Part shown: positions 25,403 to 33,722 of the stretch, in pieces
Layout: the number at the start of each line of letters is the position of its first letter
Numbering within the stretch: position 1 is the first letter of the stretch
Source: Streptomyces antibioticus
GTDB lineage: Bacteria; Actinomycetota; Actinomycetes; Streptomycetales; Streptomycetaceae
Length of the DNA stretch: 64,000 nucleotides
Reading direction: 5' to 3'
NCBI RefSeq assembly: GCF_002019855.1
Contig: NZ_CM007717.1
Coordinates: 4,055,636 to 4,119,635, forward strand
Notes under the pieces: generated by a model
Seen by the model: the letters and a program-made list of their open reading frames with translations, nothing else
The model's database searches: none
Told to the model about the DNA's origin: nothing
Translations under genes and position numbers: made by a program

Positions 25403-26803
25403 CTACCGGGGGGCGAGCGACCAGCGCGGCCCGGCGGGGCTGTCCTCGATGGTCAGCCCGGACTGGTTGAGCTGGTCGCGGATGGCGTCCGCGGTCGCCC
25501 AGTCCTTCCGCCCGCGCGCGGCCTCCCGCTGGTCCAGGACCAGTCGTACGAGACTGTCGACGACGCCGTTCAGATCCTCGCCGCGGTCGCTCTCCCCGGC
25601 CCAGTGCGGGTCGAGGGGGTCGAGACCGAGGACACCGAGCATGGCGCGCACCTCGGCGAGGCGGGCCACCGCGGCTTCCTTGTCGTCGGCGGCGAGCGCG
25701 GAGTTGCCCTGCCGGACGGTGGTGTGCACGACGGCCAGCGCCTGCGGGACGCCCAGGTCGTCGTCCATCGCCTCGGCGAAGGCCGGCGGGACCTCGGCGG
25801 CGGGCTCGACGACGTCCCCCGCCAGCTCGGTCACGCGCTGCACGAAGCCCTCGATCCGCGCGAACGCCGCCTCGGCCTCGCGCAGCGACTCCTCGCTGTA
25901 CTCGATCATCGAACGGTAGTGCGGGGTGCCGAGGTAGTAGCGCAGCACGATCGGACGCCACTGCTTGACCATCTCGGAGACGAGCACCGAGTTCCCGAGG
26001 GACTTCGACATCTTCTCGCCGCTCATGGTGACCCAGGCGTTGTGCACCCAGTACCGCGCGAACTCGTCGCCGTAGCCCTTGGCCTGGGCGATCTCGTTCT
26101 CGTGGTGCGGGAAGATCAGGTCGAGGCCGCCGCCGTGGATGTCGAAGGACGCGCCCAGGTACTTGTGCGCCATCGCCGAGCACTCCAGGTGCCAGCCGGG
26201 GCGGCCGCGGCCCCACGGCGTCTCCCAGCTCGGCTCGCCCGGCTTGGCCGCCTTCCACATGGCGAAGTCGCGGGGGTCGCGCTTGCCAGTCTCGCCGTCG
26301 CCCGAGGGCTGGAGCAGGTTGTCCAGCTCCTGGTTGGAGAGCTGGAGGTACTCCGGGTAGGAGCGCACGTCGAAGTAGACGTTGCCGTCGGACTCGTAGG
26401 CGTGACCGCGCTCGATGAGACCGCGCATCATCTCGATCATCTCGGGGACGTGCCCGGTGGCGCGCGGCTCGTAGGTCGGCGGGAGGCAGCCGAGGGCCTG
26501 GTAGCCGTCGTTGAACGCCCGCTCGTTCTCGTAGCCGATGGACCACCAGGGGCGGCCCTGGTCGTGCGACTTGGCGATGATCTTGTCGTCGATGTCCGTG
26601 ACGTTGCGGATGAAGGTGACGTCGTAGCCCCGGTGGGTGAACCAGCGGCGCATGATGTCGAAGTTCAGGCCGGAACGGATGTGCCCGATGTGCGGGGCGG
26701 CCTGCACGGTGGCACCACACAGGTAGATCGAGACACAACCCGGCTGGAGCGGGATGAAGTCACGAATCTGCCGGGCGCTGGTGTCGTACAGGCGAATAGT
26801 CAC
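25403..26803 (-). CDS. cysS: Cysteinyl-tRNA synthetase
   Basis: The 466-aa class I synthetase has the HIGH motif as PHIGHIRSG (about 37-45), zinc-ligand Cys29 in YLCGATVQ, the further zinc site WHLECSAMA and HHENE, and KMSKS as GEKMSKSLGN. The GTG at 26803 gives the usual N-terminus MTIRLYDTSA; a second GTG three bases upstream is possible. This is the tRNA-charging CysS, not the mycothiol ligase MshC, which lacks the C-terminal anticodon-binding helices present here. It follows ispF by 131 nt on the same strand. Confidence 0.95.
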   Translation of the reverse strand: MTIRLYDTSARQIRDFIPLQPGCVSIYLCGATVQAAPHIGHIRSGLNFDIMRRWFTHRGYDVTFIRNVTDIDDKIIAKSHDQGRPWWSIGYENERAFNDGYQALGCLPPTYEPRATGHVPEMIEMMRGLIERGHAYESDGNVYFDVRSYPEYLQLSNQELDNLLQPSGDGETGKRDPRDFAMWKAAKPGEPSWETPWGRGRPGWHLECSAMAHKYLGASFDIHGGGLDLIFPHHENEIAQAKGYGDEFARYWVHNAWVTMSGEKMSKSLGNSVLVSEMVKQWRPIVLRYYLGTPHYRSMIEYSEESLREAEAAFARIEGFVQRVTELAGDVVEPAAEVPPAFAEAMDDDLGVPQALAVVHTTVRQGNSALAADDKEAAVARLAEVRAMLGVLGLDPLDPHWAGESDRGEDLNGVVDSLVRLVLDQREAARGRKDWATADAIRDQLNQSGLTIEDSPAGPRWSLAPR

Positions 26804-26934
26804 CACTCCAGGGTAGTGGGCGCGAGGCGATGCCCCGAGCCCCTTCCCCCCAAGGGCCACACTTTCGTGACATGCGGTGCGATGGCGCCCGCCCGTGCGA
26901 CGCCACCTGGCCCGATACCGCCGTGCCGCACGGG

Positions 26935-27438
26935 TCAGCCGGTACGGGCCACCAGTGCCGTGGCGATCGCCATGAGCCCCTCGTCGCGCCCGGGGAAGCC
27001 GAGCCCGTCGGTGGTCGCGCCCGAGACCGACACGGGTGCGCCCGCCGCCTCCGACAGCAGCTTCTGCGCCTCGTCGCGGCGCTTGCCGATCTTCGGGCGG
27101 GGTCCGACCACCTGGACGGCGATGTTGCCGATGGTGAAGCCGGCCGCGCGCACGATCCGGGCGGCCTCGGTGAGCAGGGTGACCCCGGCGGCGCCGGACC
27201 ACTCGGGCCGTCCGGTGCCGAAGTGCTGCCCGAGGTCACCGAGCCCGGCGGCCGAGAACAGCGCGTTGCACGCGGCGTGCGCGACGACGTCCGCGTCGCT
27301 GTGCCCGGCCAGACCGGGACCCTCGCCCTCCCACTTCAGGCCCGCGCACCACAGCTCGCGGCCCTCCTCGAAGGCATGGATGTCGGTGCCGATGCCGACC
27401 TGGGGAAGCGGCACCCCGGCCACGGGCTCAGAAGCCAT
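26935..27438 (-). CDS. ispF: 2-C-methyl-D-erythritol 2,4-cyclodiphosphate synthase
   Basis: The 167-aa protein forms the fifth enzyme of the MEP isoprenoid pathway. Metal ligands Asp19 and His21 are in GIGTDIHAF and His54 is in DVVAHAACNA; GLGDLGQHF and the CDP-binding TTDGLGFPGRDEG follow. The ATG at 27438 has GGAGG upstream and overlaps the end of ispD by 11 nt, so the two are translationally coupled. The enzyme forms a homotrimer with active sites at subunit interfaces. Confidence 0.95.
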   Translation of the reverse strand: MASEPVAGVPLPQVGIGTDIHAFEEGRELWCAGLKWEGEGPGLAGHSDADVVAHAACNALFSAAGLGDLGQHFGTGRPEWSGAAGVTLLTEAARIVRAAGFTIGNIAVQVVGPRPKIGKRRDEAQKLLSEAAGAPVSVSGATTDGLGFPGRDEGLMAIATALVARTG

Positions 27439-28204
27439 CGTTGAGCCTCCTGCGGGCCAGGACCGCCTCGGCGAGGACGAGGTCGAGGGGCCGGGTGACC
27501 TTGAACGCCTCCTCGTGGCCGGGCACGACCACGACCGCCGGGCCGAGCCGCTCGACCATGCTCGCGTCGTCGGTGACGTCCTCGGTGACCGTCTCGTGGG
27601 CCCGGACGAGCGTGGCCCGGTCGAAGCCCTGCGGGGTCTGGACGGCCCGCAGCCGGGCGCGGTCCGGGGTGGCGACGACCGGTTCGGGGTCACCGGGCAC
27701 GGCGGCCGGCTCGACCTCCTTGACGGTGTCGGCGAGCGGCAGCGCGGGGACCACGGCGGCGGCGCCGTCCCGGACGGCCTCGATGACGGCGTCCACGGTG
27801 TCCACGGGGACGAGCGGCCGGGCGGCGTCGTGCACGAGGACGATGTCGTACTCCGGCGGCAGCGCGTCCAGGCCGAGCTTCACGGACTCCTGGCGGGTGT
27901 CGCCGCCGGGCACCACGAGGAAGTCGGTGCGCTCGGGCAGGGCGTGCGCGTCGAGCAGCGACTTGACCTCGGCGGCGCCGTCCGGCGGGGCCACGACGAC
28001 GACCAGGGAGACGGCGCGGGAGGCGGCGAGGGCGCGCACCGCGTGGATCAGCATGGGCGTGCCGTTCAGCGCGCGCAGTGCCTTGGGGGCGCCCGGACCG
28101 AGGCGTACGCCCCGGCCGGCGGCCGGGATCACGGCGGCCGTACGGGCGGACGCGCGGGTGTCCGCCGGGGCGTCCGCGGTCGAGGGAAGCGAATCGTCAG
28201 ACAT
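27428..28204 (-). CDS. ispD: 2-C-methyl-D-erythritol 4-phosphate cytidylyltransferase
   Basis: The 258-aa protein has the nucleotide-binding loop VIPAAGRGVRLG (about 25-36), then GGDTRQESVKLGL, VLVHDAARPLV and AVQTPQGFDR, all diagnostic for IspD, which makes CDP-methylerythritol in the MEP pathway. The N-terminal 20 residues are a Ser/Ala/Asp-rich extension. It overlaps ispF by 11 nt. CarD lies 327 nt upstream on the same strand. Confidence 0.95.
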   Translation of the reverse strand: MSDDSLPSTADAPADTRASARTAAVIPAAGRGVRLGPGAPKALRALNGTPMLIHAVRALAASRAVSLVVVVAPPDGAAEVKSLLDAHALPERTDFLVVPGGDTRQESVKLGLDALPPEYDIVLVHDAARPLVPVDTVDAVIEAVRDGAAAVVPALPLADTVKEVEPAAVPGDPEPVVATPDRARLRAVQTPQGFDRATLVRAHETVTEDVTDDASMVERLGPAVVVVPGHEEAFKVTRPLDLVLAEAVLARRRLNDGF

Positions 28205-28531
28205 CGGTTCCTGTCAGGTTTGTGTGCTCGGCCATGTTGGGTACGGACACAGCGTGCCGGGCGCGACGCCTTGACCGGACCCTTCCGTGACGTTCCGGTC
28301 GAGCCAGCGCCCCGGGCCCGGCACGCTAAGTATCGGGGTTTCCCGAGGCGTTTTCCCGAGAGGGTCCGACGCGACGTGGTGACGACGTGGTGACGGAGCG
28401 ACCTGGTGACCGCGGCGACTCGGACGCGAACATGCCGCAGCGCCCGGCGACGAGAAATACGTCATCGGGCACCGCGGCATTTCAGTGTTCTTCAGAGCGC
28501 TCTTCAGTGCTGAAGTCGGCTGGTGCCGGCG
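28205..28531. other. Intergenic region between carD and ispD
   Basis: These 327 nt hold no supported gene. The part next to carD (28470-28530) has interleaved copies of TTCAGTG and CTTCAG with CTGAAG that could fold as an imperfect terminator. The promoter of ispD-ispF should be in the left part, but I see no confident hexamers. Confidence 0.4.
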
Positions 28532-29014
28532 TCAGGACGCGAGAACCTCGTCGAGCAGGGCCTCCGCCTTGTCCTCGTTGGTGTTCTCCGCGAGGGCCAG
28601 CTCGCTCACCAGGATCTGGCGGGCCTTGGCGAGCATGCGCTTCTCACCTGCGGAGAGTCCACGCTCGCGCTCACGACGCCACAGGTCACGCACGACTTCC
28701 GCGACCTTGATGACATCGCCGGAGGCGAGCTTCTCCAGATTTGCCTTGTAGCGACGCGACCAGTTCGTGGGCTCCTCGGCGTACGGCGCGCGCAGCACCT
28801 CGAAGACCCGGTCCAGCCCGTCCTGACCGACCACATCACGCACGCCGACGAACTCCGCATTGTCCGCTGGCACACGTACCGTCAGGTCACCCTGGGCGAC
28901 CTTCAGCACCAAGTAGGTCTTGTCCACGCCTTTGATCTGGCGAGTTTCGATGGCCTCGATCAGCGCGGCCCCGTGATGGGGATAGACCACGGTGTCGCCA
29001 ACCTTGAACGTCAT
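28532..29014 (-). CDS. carD: CarD-family RNA polymerase-binding regulator (CdnL type)
   Basis: The 160-aa protein has an N-terminal Tudor-like RNA-polymerase-interaction domain (MTFKVGDTVVYPHHGAALIEAI, quoted in part: FKVGDTVVYPHHG). The C-terminal helical DNA-binding domain has the conserved Trp in NWSRRYKANLEKL. CarD binds the RNA polymerase beta subunit and stabilises open complexes at rRNA and housekeeping promoters; it is essential in mycobacteria. Its place upstream of ispD-ispF-cysS is conserved in actinobacteria. A good ribosome site (AGGGGTACC region) precedes the ATG. Confidence 0.93.
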   Translation of the reverse strand: MTFKVGDTVVYPHHGAALIEAIETRQIKGVDKTYLVLKVAQGDLTVRVPADNAEFVGVRDVVGQDGLDRVFEVLRAPYAEEPTNWSRRYKANLEKLASGDVIKVAEVVRDLWRRERERGLSAGEKRMLAKARQILVSELALAENTNEDKAEALLDEVLAS

Positions 29015-29679
29015 GTGACAGGTACCCCTTCCGTGGCTATCCAGAGTAACACGGAAACTGCCGTTCCTGAATGGCGTTTTCGCAGGTCAGGGCATATCTC
29101 GGGGCTTGACAACAGCGACAGGGACGTGCTTCGAAGGGCTCGCGGAAGCAGGTATTCGCAGGTCGGAGGCGCTCTCCGAGGGGGGTGAAACGCGTACGTT
29201 ACACGCATCCGGAGGCGGAGCCGAACGGTCGAACGTCCACAAATGTCCGCTTCCAAGTGTGCGACTTCCGCTACTCCGTTCGGCGGCCCTGGCCGGATAC
29301 CGATCGTTTCCGGAATTGATCATCGGCTCTTCGCTCGCGCCCGTGATCAATTTCCGGGACGGCCCCGCATTCCTTCACGGAAAATCCGTGGGACCGCCTC
29401 CGCGGCGGTTATCCGAATGACGGACGAGCCGCGCCACGGCACAAGAGCCGGGGTGAAACGGAAGTGACTCGCGAGTCACTTGTGGGTGAACGAGGTCGTC
29501 CGGAAGAGCGGGGGACGGCGGTGCGCGAGGAGGTGCGCGCGGGAGTGCGGAACGCGCTAGAGGCGGGTCGGGTGCGGCCCCGTGGGAACAGCTCGGTAAC
29601 CTAAGGCCGCTGACAGACCCTTAGGGCGGCTTTATCACCAGGTGAGCTGCCCCTGTGCGTTCAAGGAGATGCCGCCGCC
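29015..29679. other. Divergent intergenic region with a 20-bp perfect palindrome
   Basis: These 665 nt separate carD (leftward) from the lipoprotein gene (rightward). A perfect 20-bp palindrome, arms AAGTGACTCG and CGAGTCACTT, lies at 29462-29481, about 200 nt upstream of the lipoprotein start. It could be an operator. No ORF in the region has a credible start and codon use. Confidence 0.55.
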
Positions 29680-30363
29680 GTGAGCAGCAGCCTTCGACGC
29701 GGCGCCCTCGCCGCATCCGCCCTCGCGTTCTCGATCGCCACGCTCGCCGCCTGCGGCGCCGGCAACAACAGCCAGACCTTGGAGATCAAGCCGGACAACG
29801 CCGCGACCAGCGTCGGCGTCATCAAGGTGCAGAACGCCGTCGTGATCACCCAGCCGGCCCCGGAGGGCAGCGGCCCGGTCGCCGTCTCGGCCACCGTCTT
29901 CAACGGCGGTGACACCGATCAGACGGTGGAGTCGATCGAGGTCGAGGGCCTCGGCACCGCCAAGCTCACCCCCGCGAAGGGCGAGGGCAAGGTGACCGTC
30001 CCGGCCTTCGGCTCCCTCGTCATCGGCGGCGACGGCAACGCCTCCGCCGTCCTGGAGAGCCCCGGCGAGGACTCCCTCGACGGCAACGCCCAGAAGACCA
30101 CCTTCACCTTCAGCGAGACGGGCGCGGTGACCCTGCGCGCCTTCGTCGTCCCCGCCGAGAGCTACTTCTCGAGCTGGGGCCCCAGCGACATCCCCTCGGC
30201 GCCGCAGCCGAAGCCGTCCGAGAGCGCGAGCGCCCCGGCCGGGTCCACCGAGTCCCCGGCGGCCGGCGAGAGCGCCGAGGCGAGCCCGTCGGACACGGCG
30301 TCGGCCCCCGCGGCGGGCGCGGAGGCCGGTACCGAGGGCACCGAGGAGGGCACGGGTCACTGA
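29680..30363 (+). CDS. Secreted lipoprotein, DUF461-like
   Basis: The 227-aa protein starts at a GTG with AAGGAG 11 nt upstream. A signal peptide with a lipobox ends in TLAAC (Cys25), so it should be diacylated and anchored on the outer face of the membrane. A beta-rich domain (about 40-170: VITQPAPEGSGPVAVSATV, FGSLVIGG) resembles copper-chaperone-like DUF461 lipoproteins but lacks their Met/His ligands. The last 55 residues are Ser/Ala/Pro/Glu-rich and disordered. It faces phoP, with a terminator between, and is not clearly part of the Pho system. Confidence 0.78.
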   Translation: MSSSLRRGALAASALAFSIATLAACGAGNNSQTLEIKPDNAATSVGVIKVQNAVVITQPAPEGSGPVAVSATVFNGGDTDQTVESIEVEGLGTAKLTPAKGEGKVTVPAFGSLVIGGDGNASAVLESPGEDSLDGNAQKTTFTFSETGAVTLRAFVVPAESYFSSWGPSDIPSAPQPKPSESASAPAGSTESPAAGESAEASPSDTASAPAAGAEAGTEGTEEGTGH

Positions 30364-30395
30364 CCCGGCCCGCGGCAGCGTAAAGACGGCAAGGA

Positions 30396-30429
30396 AAAGG
30401 GCGGCACCCCTCGCGGGATGCCGCCCTTT
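30396..30429. terminator. Terminator between lipoprotein gene and phoP
   Basis: AAAGGGCGGCACCC pairs with GGGATGCCGCCCTTT, one bulged A, in a 14-bp stem with a CTCGC loop. The A-run on one side and T-run on the other let it work for both convergent transcripts. Confidence 0.85.
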
Positions 30430-30492
30430 CCTCACGTACGGCCCAAGGCTTCCTCACGTACGCCCGAGGCTTCCTCACATACGGCCTACGGC
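30428..30492. repeat. Three direct 21-22 nt repeats at the phoP 3' end
   Basis: TTCCTCACGTACGGCCCAAGG (30428), TTCCTCACGTACGCCCGAGG (30450) and TTCCTCACATACGGCCTACGG (30471) follow head to tail. The last copy overlaps the phoP stop codon, so phoP's end and the spacer seem to have been duplicated by slippage. Confidence 0.7.
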
Positions 30493-31166
30493 TCGAACTT
30501 GTACCCCAGTCCCCGCACCGTCACCAGGTACCGCGGCGCGCCCGGGTCCGGCTCGATCTTGGCGCGCAGCCGCTTGACGTGGACGTCGAGGGTCTTGGTG
30601 TCGCCCACGTAGTCGGCGCCCCAGACCCGGTCGATGAGCTGCATCCGGGTCAGGACCCGCCCGGCGTTGCGCAGCAGCATCTCCAGCAGGTCGAACTCCT
30701 TCAGCGGGAGGTCGACCTTGGAGCCGGAGACCGTCACCACGTGCCGGTCGACGTCCATCCGCACCGGCCCGGCCTCCAGGGCCGCCGGGGTCACCTCCTC
30801 CGGCTCGCCGCGGCGGCGCAGGACGGCCCGGATCCGGGCGACCAGCTCGCGGGAGGAGAAGGGCTTGGTGACGTAGTCGTCGGCTCCTATCTCCAGCCCG
30901 ACGACCTTGTCGATCTCGCTGTCCTTGGCGGTCACCATGATCACAGGGACGTTGGAGCGGCCGCGCAGCTGGCGGCACACCTCGGTGCCGGGCAGCCCCG
31001 GCAGCATCAGGTCGAGGAGGACGAGGTCGGCGCCGTTGCGCTCGAACTCGTCGAGGCCGTCGGGCCCGGTGGCCGCCACGGCGACCTCGAAGCCCTCCTT
31101 GCGGAGCATGTACGACAGGGCGTCGGAGAAGGACTCCTCGTCCTCGACGACGAGCACACGGGTCAC
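30486..31166 (-). CDS. phoP: Response regulator PhoP
   Basis: The 226-aa OmpR-family regulator has a receiver domain with phosphoacceptor Asp52 (VLLDLMLPG), acidic pocket VVEDEE and Lys in VTKPFSS. The C-terminal winged helix (LPLKEFDLLEMLLRN, TLDVHVKRLRAKIEPD) ends in RGLGYKFEP. PhoP controls phosphate starvation genes and represses antibiotic synthesis and nitrogen genes in Streptomyces. It overlaps phoR by 4 nt (ATGA), so kinase and regulator are made together. A PHO box upstream of phoR suggests autoregulation. Confidence 0.95.
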   Translation of the reverse strand: MTRVLVVEDEESFSDALSYMLRKEGFEVAVAATGPDGLDEFERNGADLVLLDLMLPGLPGTEVCRQLRGRSNVPVIMVTAKDSEIDKVVGLEIGADDYVTKPFSSRELVARIRAVLRRRGEPEEVTPAALEAGPVRMDVDRHVVTVSGSKVDLPLKEFDLLEMLLRNAGRVLTRMQLIDRVWGADYVGDTKTLDVHVKRLRAKIEPDPGAPRYLVTVRGLGYKFEP

Positions 31167-32440
31167 GGAAGGACCTCCGGGGCGGAAAGCGTCTGGTACG
31201 CGGTTGACTCTGGGGGTGTCTGGGCGGACGGCCCGTCCTCTTCGTCATCGTCGAGGTCGGGGTGCTGTTGTGCCCGGTCGCGGTCGCGGGCGGCGCCCGC
31301 CTCCGGCAGCCGCAGCGTGAAGGTGGAGCCCTGTCCCTCGGCGCTCCACACCGTGACCTCCCCGCCGTGCGAGGCGGCCACGTGTTTGACGATCGCCAGC
31401 CCGAGGCCCGTACCGCCGGTGGCACGGGAGCGGGCCGGGTCGACGCGGTAGAAGCGCTCGAAGATGCGCTCCTTGTCCTTGTCGGATATGCCGATGCCCT
31501 GGTCGGTGACGGCGATCTCGATCAGGTCCCCGCCGGGTGCGGTCACCCGGCGGGCGGCTATCCCGACGCGGGTGCGGGCGGGTGAGTAGTTGACGGCGTT
31601 CTCGACGAGGTTGCCGAGGGCCGCGGCGAGCTGGCCGCGGTGGCCCCAGACGCGCAGGTCGGCGGTGCCTCCGGCGGCCATGGTGATCTGCTTGGTGCCG
31701 GCCTGGTGCCGGCAGCGGTCGACGGCCTCGGCGACGAGTTCGTCGATGCCCACCGGCTCGGCGTCCTCCAGCGGGTCGTCGTTCTGGACCCGGGAGAGGT
31801 CGATCAGTTCCTGCACCAGGTTGGTGAGCCGCGTGGCCTCGATCTGCATCCGGCCGGCGAACCGCTGCACCGCCTCCGGGTCGTCGGAGGCGTCCATGAC
31901 GGCCTCCGAGAGCAGCGAGAGCGCCCCGACGGGCGTCTTCAGCTCATGGCTGACGTTCGCCACGAAGTCGCGGCGTACGGCCTCGATCCGGCGGGCCTCA
32001 GTGAGGTCCTCCACCAGCAGCAGCACGAGCCGGGAGCCCAGTGGGGCCACTCTGGCGGACACGGCGAGGGCCTCGCCGCGTCCGGTGCCGCGCCGGGGGA
32101 GGTCCAGCTCGACCTGGCGTATCTCGCCGTCGCGACGGGTGTCGCGGGCCATCTGGAGCATCGGCTCCACGGCGAGTTTCCCGCCCCGGACCAGGCCGAG
32201 GGCGTACGCCGCCGAGCTGGCCTTGACCACGGCGTCCGCCTCGTCGAGGACGACGGCCGAGGAGCGCAGCACGGACAGGACGGTGTCCACGCCCGGCGGA
32301 AGCACCGGGTCCGTGTGCAGGGAGGTACGGGTGGGGCGGGCCTGGTCGCGCTCGCTCCAGCGGAACGCCAGCATGGCGATGACACCGGTGAGCACCCCGG
32401 CGATCGCTGCCGCTGCGGCGACCGCCGCGTTCACGTCCAT
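31163..32440 (-). CDS. phoR: Sensor histidine kinase PhoR
   Basis: The 425-aa kinase has one N-terminal TM (VAAAAAIAGVLTGVIAMLAF) and a short PAS-like linker domain (about 50-150). The H-box FVANVSHELKTP carries His165; the ATPase domain has an N-box (LGNLVENAVNYS), G1 (DQGIGI), F-box (ERFYRVD) and G2 (GTGLGLAIVK). The C-terminal 45 residues are acidic and disordered. Unlike E. coli PhoR it has a single membrane segment, the usual Streptomyces form. It phosphorylates PhoP under low phosphate and diverges from phoU over the PHO box. Confidence 0.95.
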   Translation of the reverse strand: MDVNAAVAAAAAIAGVLTGVIAMLAFRWSERDQARPTRTSLHTDPVLPPGVDTVLSVLRSSAVVLDEADAVVKASSAAYALGLVRGGKLAVEPMLQMARDTRRDGEIRQVELDLPRRGTGRGEALAVSARVAPLGSRLVLLLVEDLTEARRIEAVRRDFVANVSHELKTPVGALSLLSEAVMDASDDPEAVQRFAGRMQIEATRLTNLVQELIDLSRVQNDDPLEDAEPVGIDELVAEAVDRCRHQAGTKQITMAAGGTADLRVWGHRGQLAAALGNLVENAVNYSPARTRVGIAARRVTAPGGDLIEIAVTDQGIGISDKDKERIFERFYRVDPARSRATGGTGLGLAIVKHVAASHGGEVTVWSAEGQGSTFTLRLPEAGAARDRDRAQQHPDLDDDEEDGPSAQTPPESTAYQTLSAPEVLP

Positions 32441-32513
32441 GCGTCCAGGTTAGGCACGCGATCCGGCCTGGCCACAGCCATCGAGGTGCGACCTCGAACA
32501 CTCGTCGCCCAGA

Positions 32514-32546
32514 GTTCACCTGGGAGCCAGTGGTGGTTCATTTGGG
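32514..32546. promoter_or_regulatory. PHO box (PhoP binding site)
   Basis: GTTCACCTGGG (32514-32524) and GTTCATTTGGG (32536-32546) are two matching 11-nt direct-repeat units separated by exactly one 11-nt unit (AGCCAGTGGTG). This is the spacing of Streptomyces PhoP sites. It lies between phoR and phoU and should control both. Confidence 0.8.
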
Positions 32547-32650
32547 GTGACGCAAACCGACGCGTGCGGGGCCGACCGTGGCACCGTGGGGTTCCCGGCC
32601 CCCCGGAACTCCGGGACTGACGTGAGAACGACGTACGAGAGGGAAGCCTG

Positions 32651-33358
32651 ATGCGGGACGCGTACCACGAGGAACTTGACTCGATCGGCGACAGCCTGGT
32701 GGAGATGGCCCGGCTGGTCGGGTCCGCGATCGGGCGCGCCACGACCGCGATCCTCGACTCCGATCTGAAGCTCGCCGAGAGCGTGATCGAGGCCGACCAG
32801 AAGGTCGACGAGCTCCAGCACGACCTGGAGGCCAAGGCCATAGCGCTGCTGGCGCGGCAGCAGCCGGTGGCGACGGATCTGCGGATCGTCGTCACGTCGC
32901 TGCGGATGTCCGCCGACCTGGAGCGCTCCGGCGACCTCGCCCAGCACGTGGCGAAGCTCGCGCGGCTGCGCTTCCCCAACCGTGCGGTCCCGCAGGACCT
33001 GCACGCCACGATCCTGGAGATGGGCCAGCTCGCGCAGCGCCTGATGGCGAAGGCGGCGGAGTGCATCATCACCAAGGACGTCGACCTCGCGCTCCAGCTC
33101 GAGACGGACGACGACGCGATGGACCTGCTGCACCGCACGCTGTTCCAGCACCTGATCGACGAGCGCTGGAAGCACGGCATCGAGACGGCGGTCGACGTCA
33201 CCCTGCTGGGCCGCTACTACGAGCGGTTCGCCGACCACGCGGTGGCGGTCGCCAAGCGGGTCGTCTTCCTGGTCACGGGCGAGCACGCGGACGAGTTCCA
33301 GCCGGACATCCAGCCCGACATCCAGCCGGTGACGGGTACGGGGGCGGACGGGTCCTGA
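32651..33358 (+). CDS. phoU: Phosphate signalling complex protein PhoU
   Basis: The 235-aa protein has two PhoU three-helix domains, each with the metal-binding EXXXD-type pattern (for example SADLERSGDLAQHV and RYYERFADHAV). PhoU links the phosphate transporter to PhoR and holds the kinase off when phosphate is plentiful. The last 17 residues carry a short repeat, (QPDI) three times. ATG at 32651 follows GAGAGGGAAGCC. Confidence 0.93.
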   Translation: MRDAYHEELDSIGDSLVEMARLVGSAIGRATTAILDSDLKLAESVIEADQKVDELQHDLEAKAIALLARQQPVATDLRIVVTSLRMSADLERSGDLAQHVAKLARLRFPNRAVPQDLHATILEMGQLAQRLMAKAAECIITKDVDLALQLETDDDAMDLLHRTLFQHLIDERWKHGIETAVDVTLLGRYYERFADHAVAVAKRVVFLVTGEHADEFQPDIQPDIQPVTGTGADGS

Positions 33359-33466
33359 GCGCACGGGATGGCTTCCGGGGAGTGCGCGAGCCACTGTGCG
33401 CCGTTGATGCGCCGGACGCAGCGGGCATGCAATGGGCACAGGCCCTACGCGTCCGGGAGGAACCCC

Positions 33467-33625
33467 ATGGCCGAGTCCCCCAGTGTTCCCACGCCCGACC
33501 CGACCCAGGAACGCCCGACCGAGCAGCCCCCCGAGCCGAGAAGCCTCCCCCTACTGGCCGCCTGCGGCTGCGGCTCGGGCTGCGGCTGCGGCTGCCAGTC
33601 GGGCAACCCTTGCCAGTGCGGCTGA
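33467..33625 (+). CDS. 52-aa cysteine-rich C-terminal protein
   Basis: The ATG at 33467 has an excellent ribosome site (GGGAGGAACCCC). The first 32 residues are Pro/Glu/Thr-rich; the last 20, CGCGSGCGCGCQSGNPCQCG, hold seven Cys spaced as CxC...CxCxC...CxC, with no His or aromatic residue. The pattern recalls metallothioneins and could bind soft metal ions (Cu, Zn), but I do not recognise a family. It follows phoU by 108 nt on the same strand. Too short for many gene finders. Confidence 0.7.
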   Translation: MAESPSVPTPDPTQERPTEQPPEPRSLPLLAACGCGSGCGCGCQSGNPCQCG

Positions 33626-33722
33626 CCCTTCCGACGGGCCGGGGCCCGGCGCCTTCTGGCTCCGGGTCCCGTGTCCCTGCGACGCGCCACCGGCGGCCTC
33701 AACGCTTCGCGAGCCGGTACGT

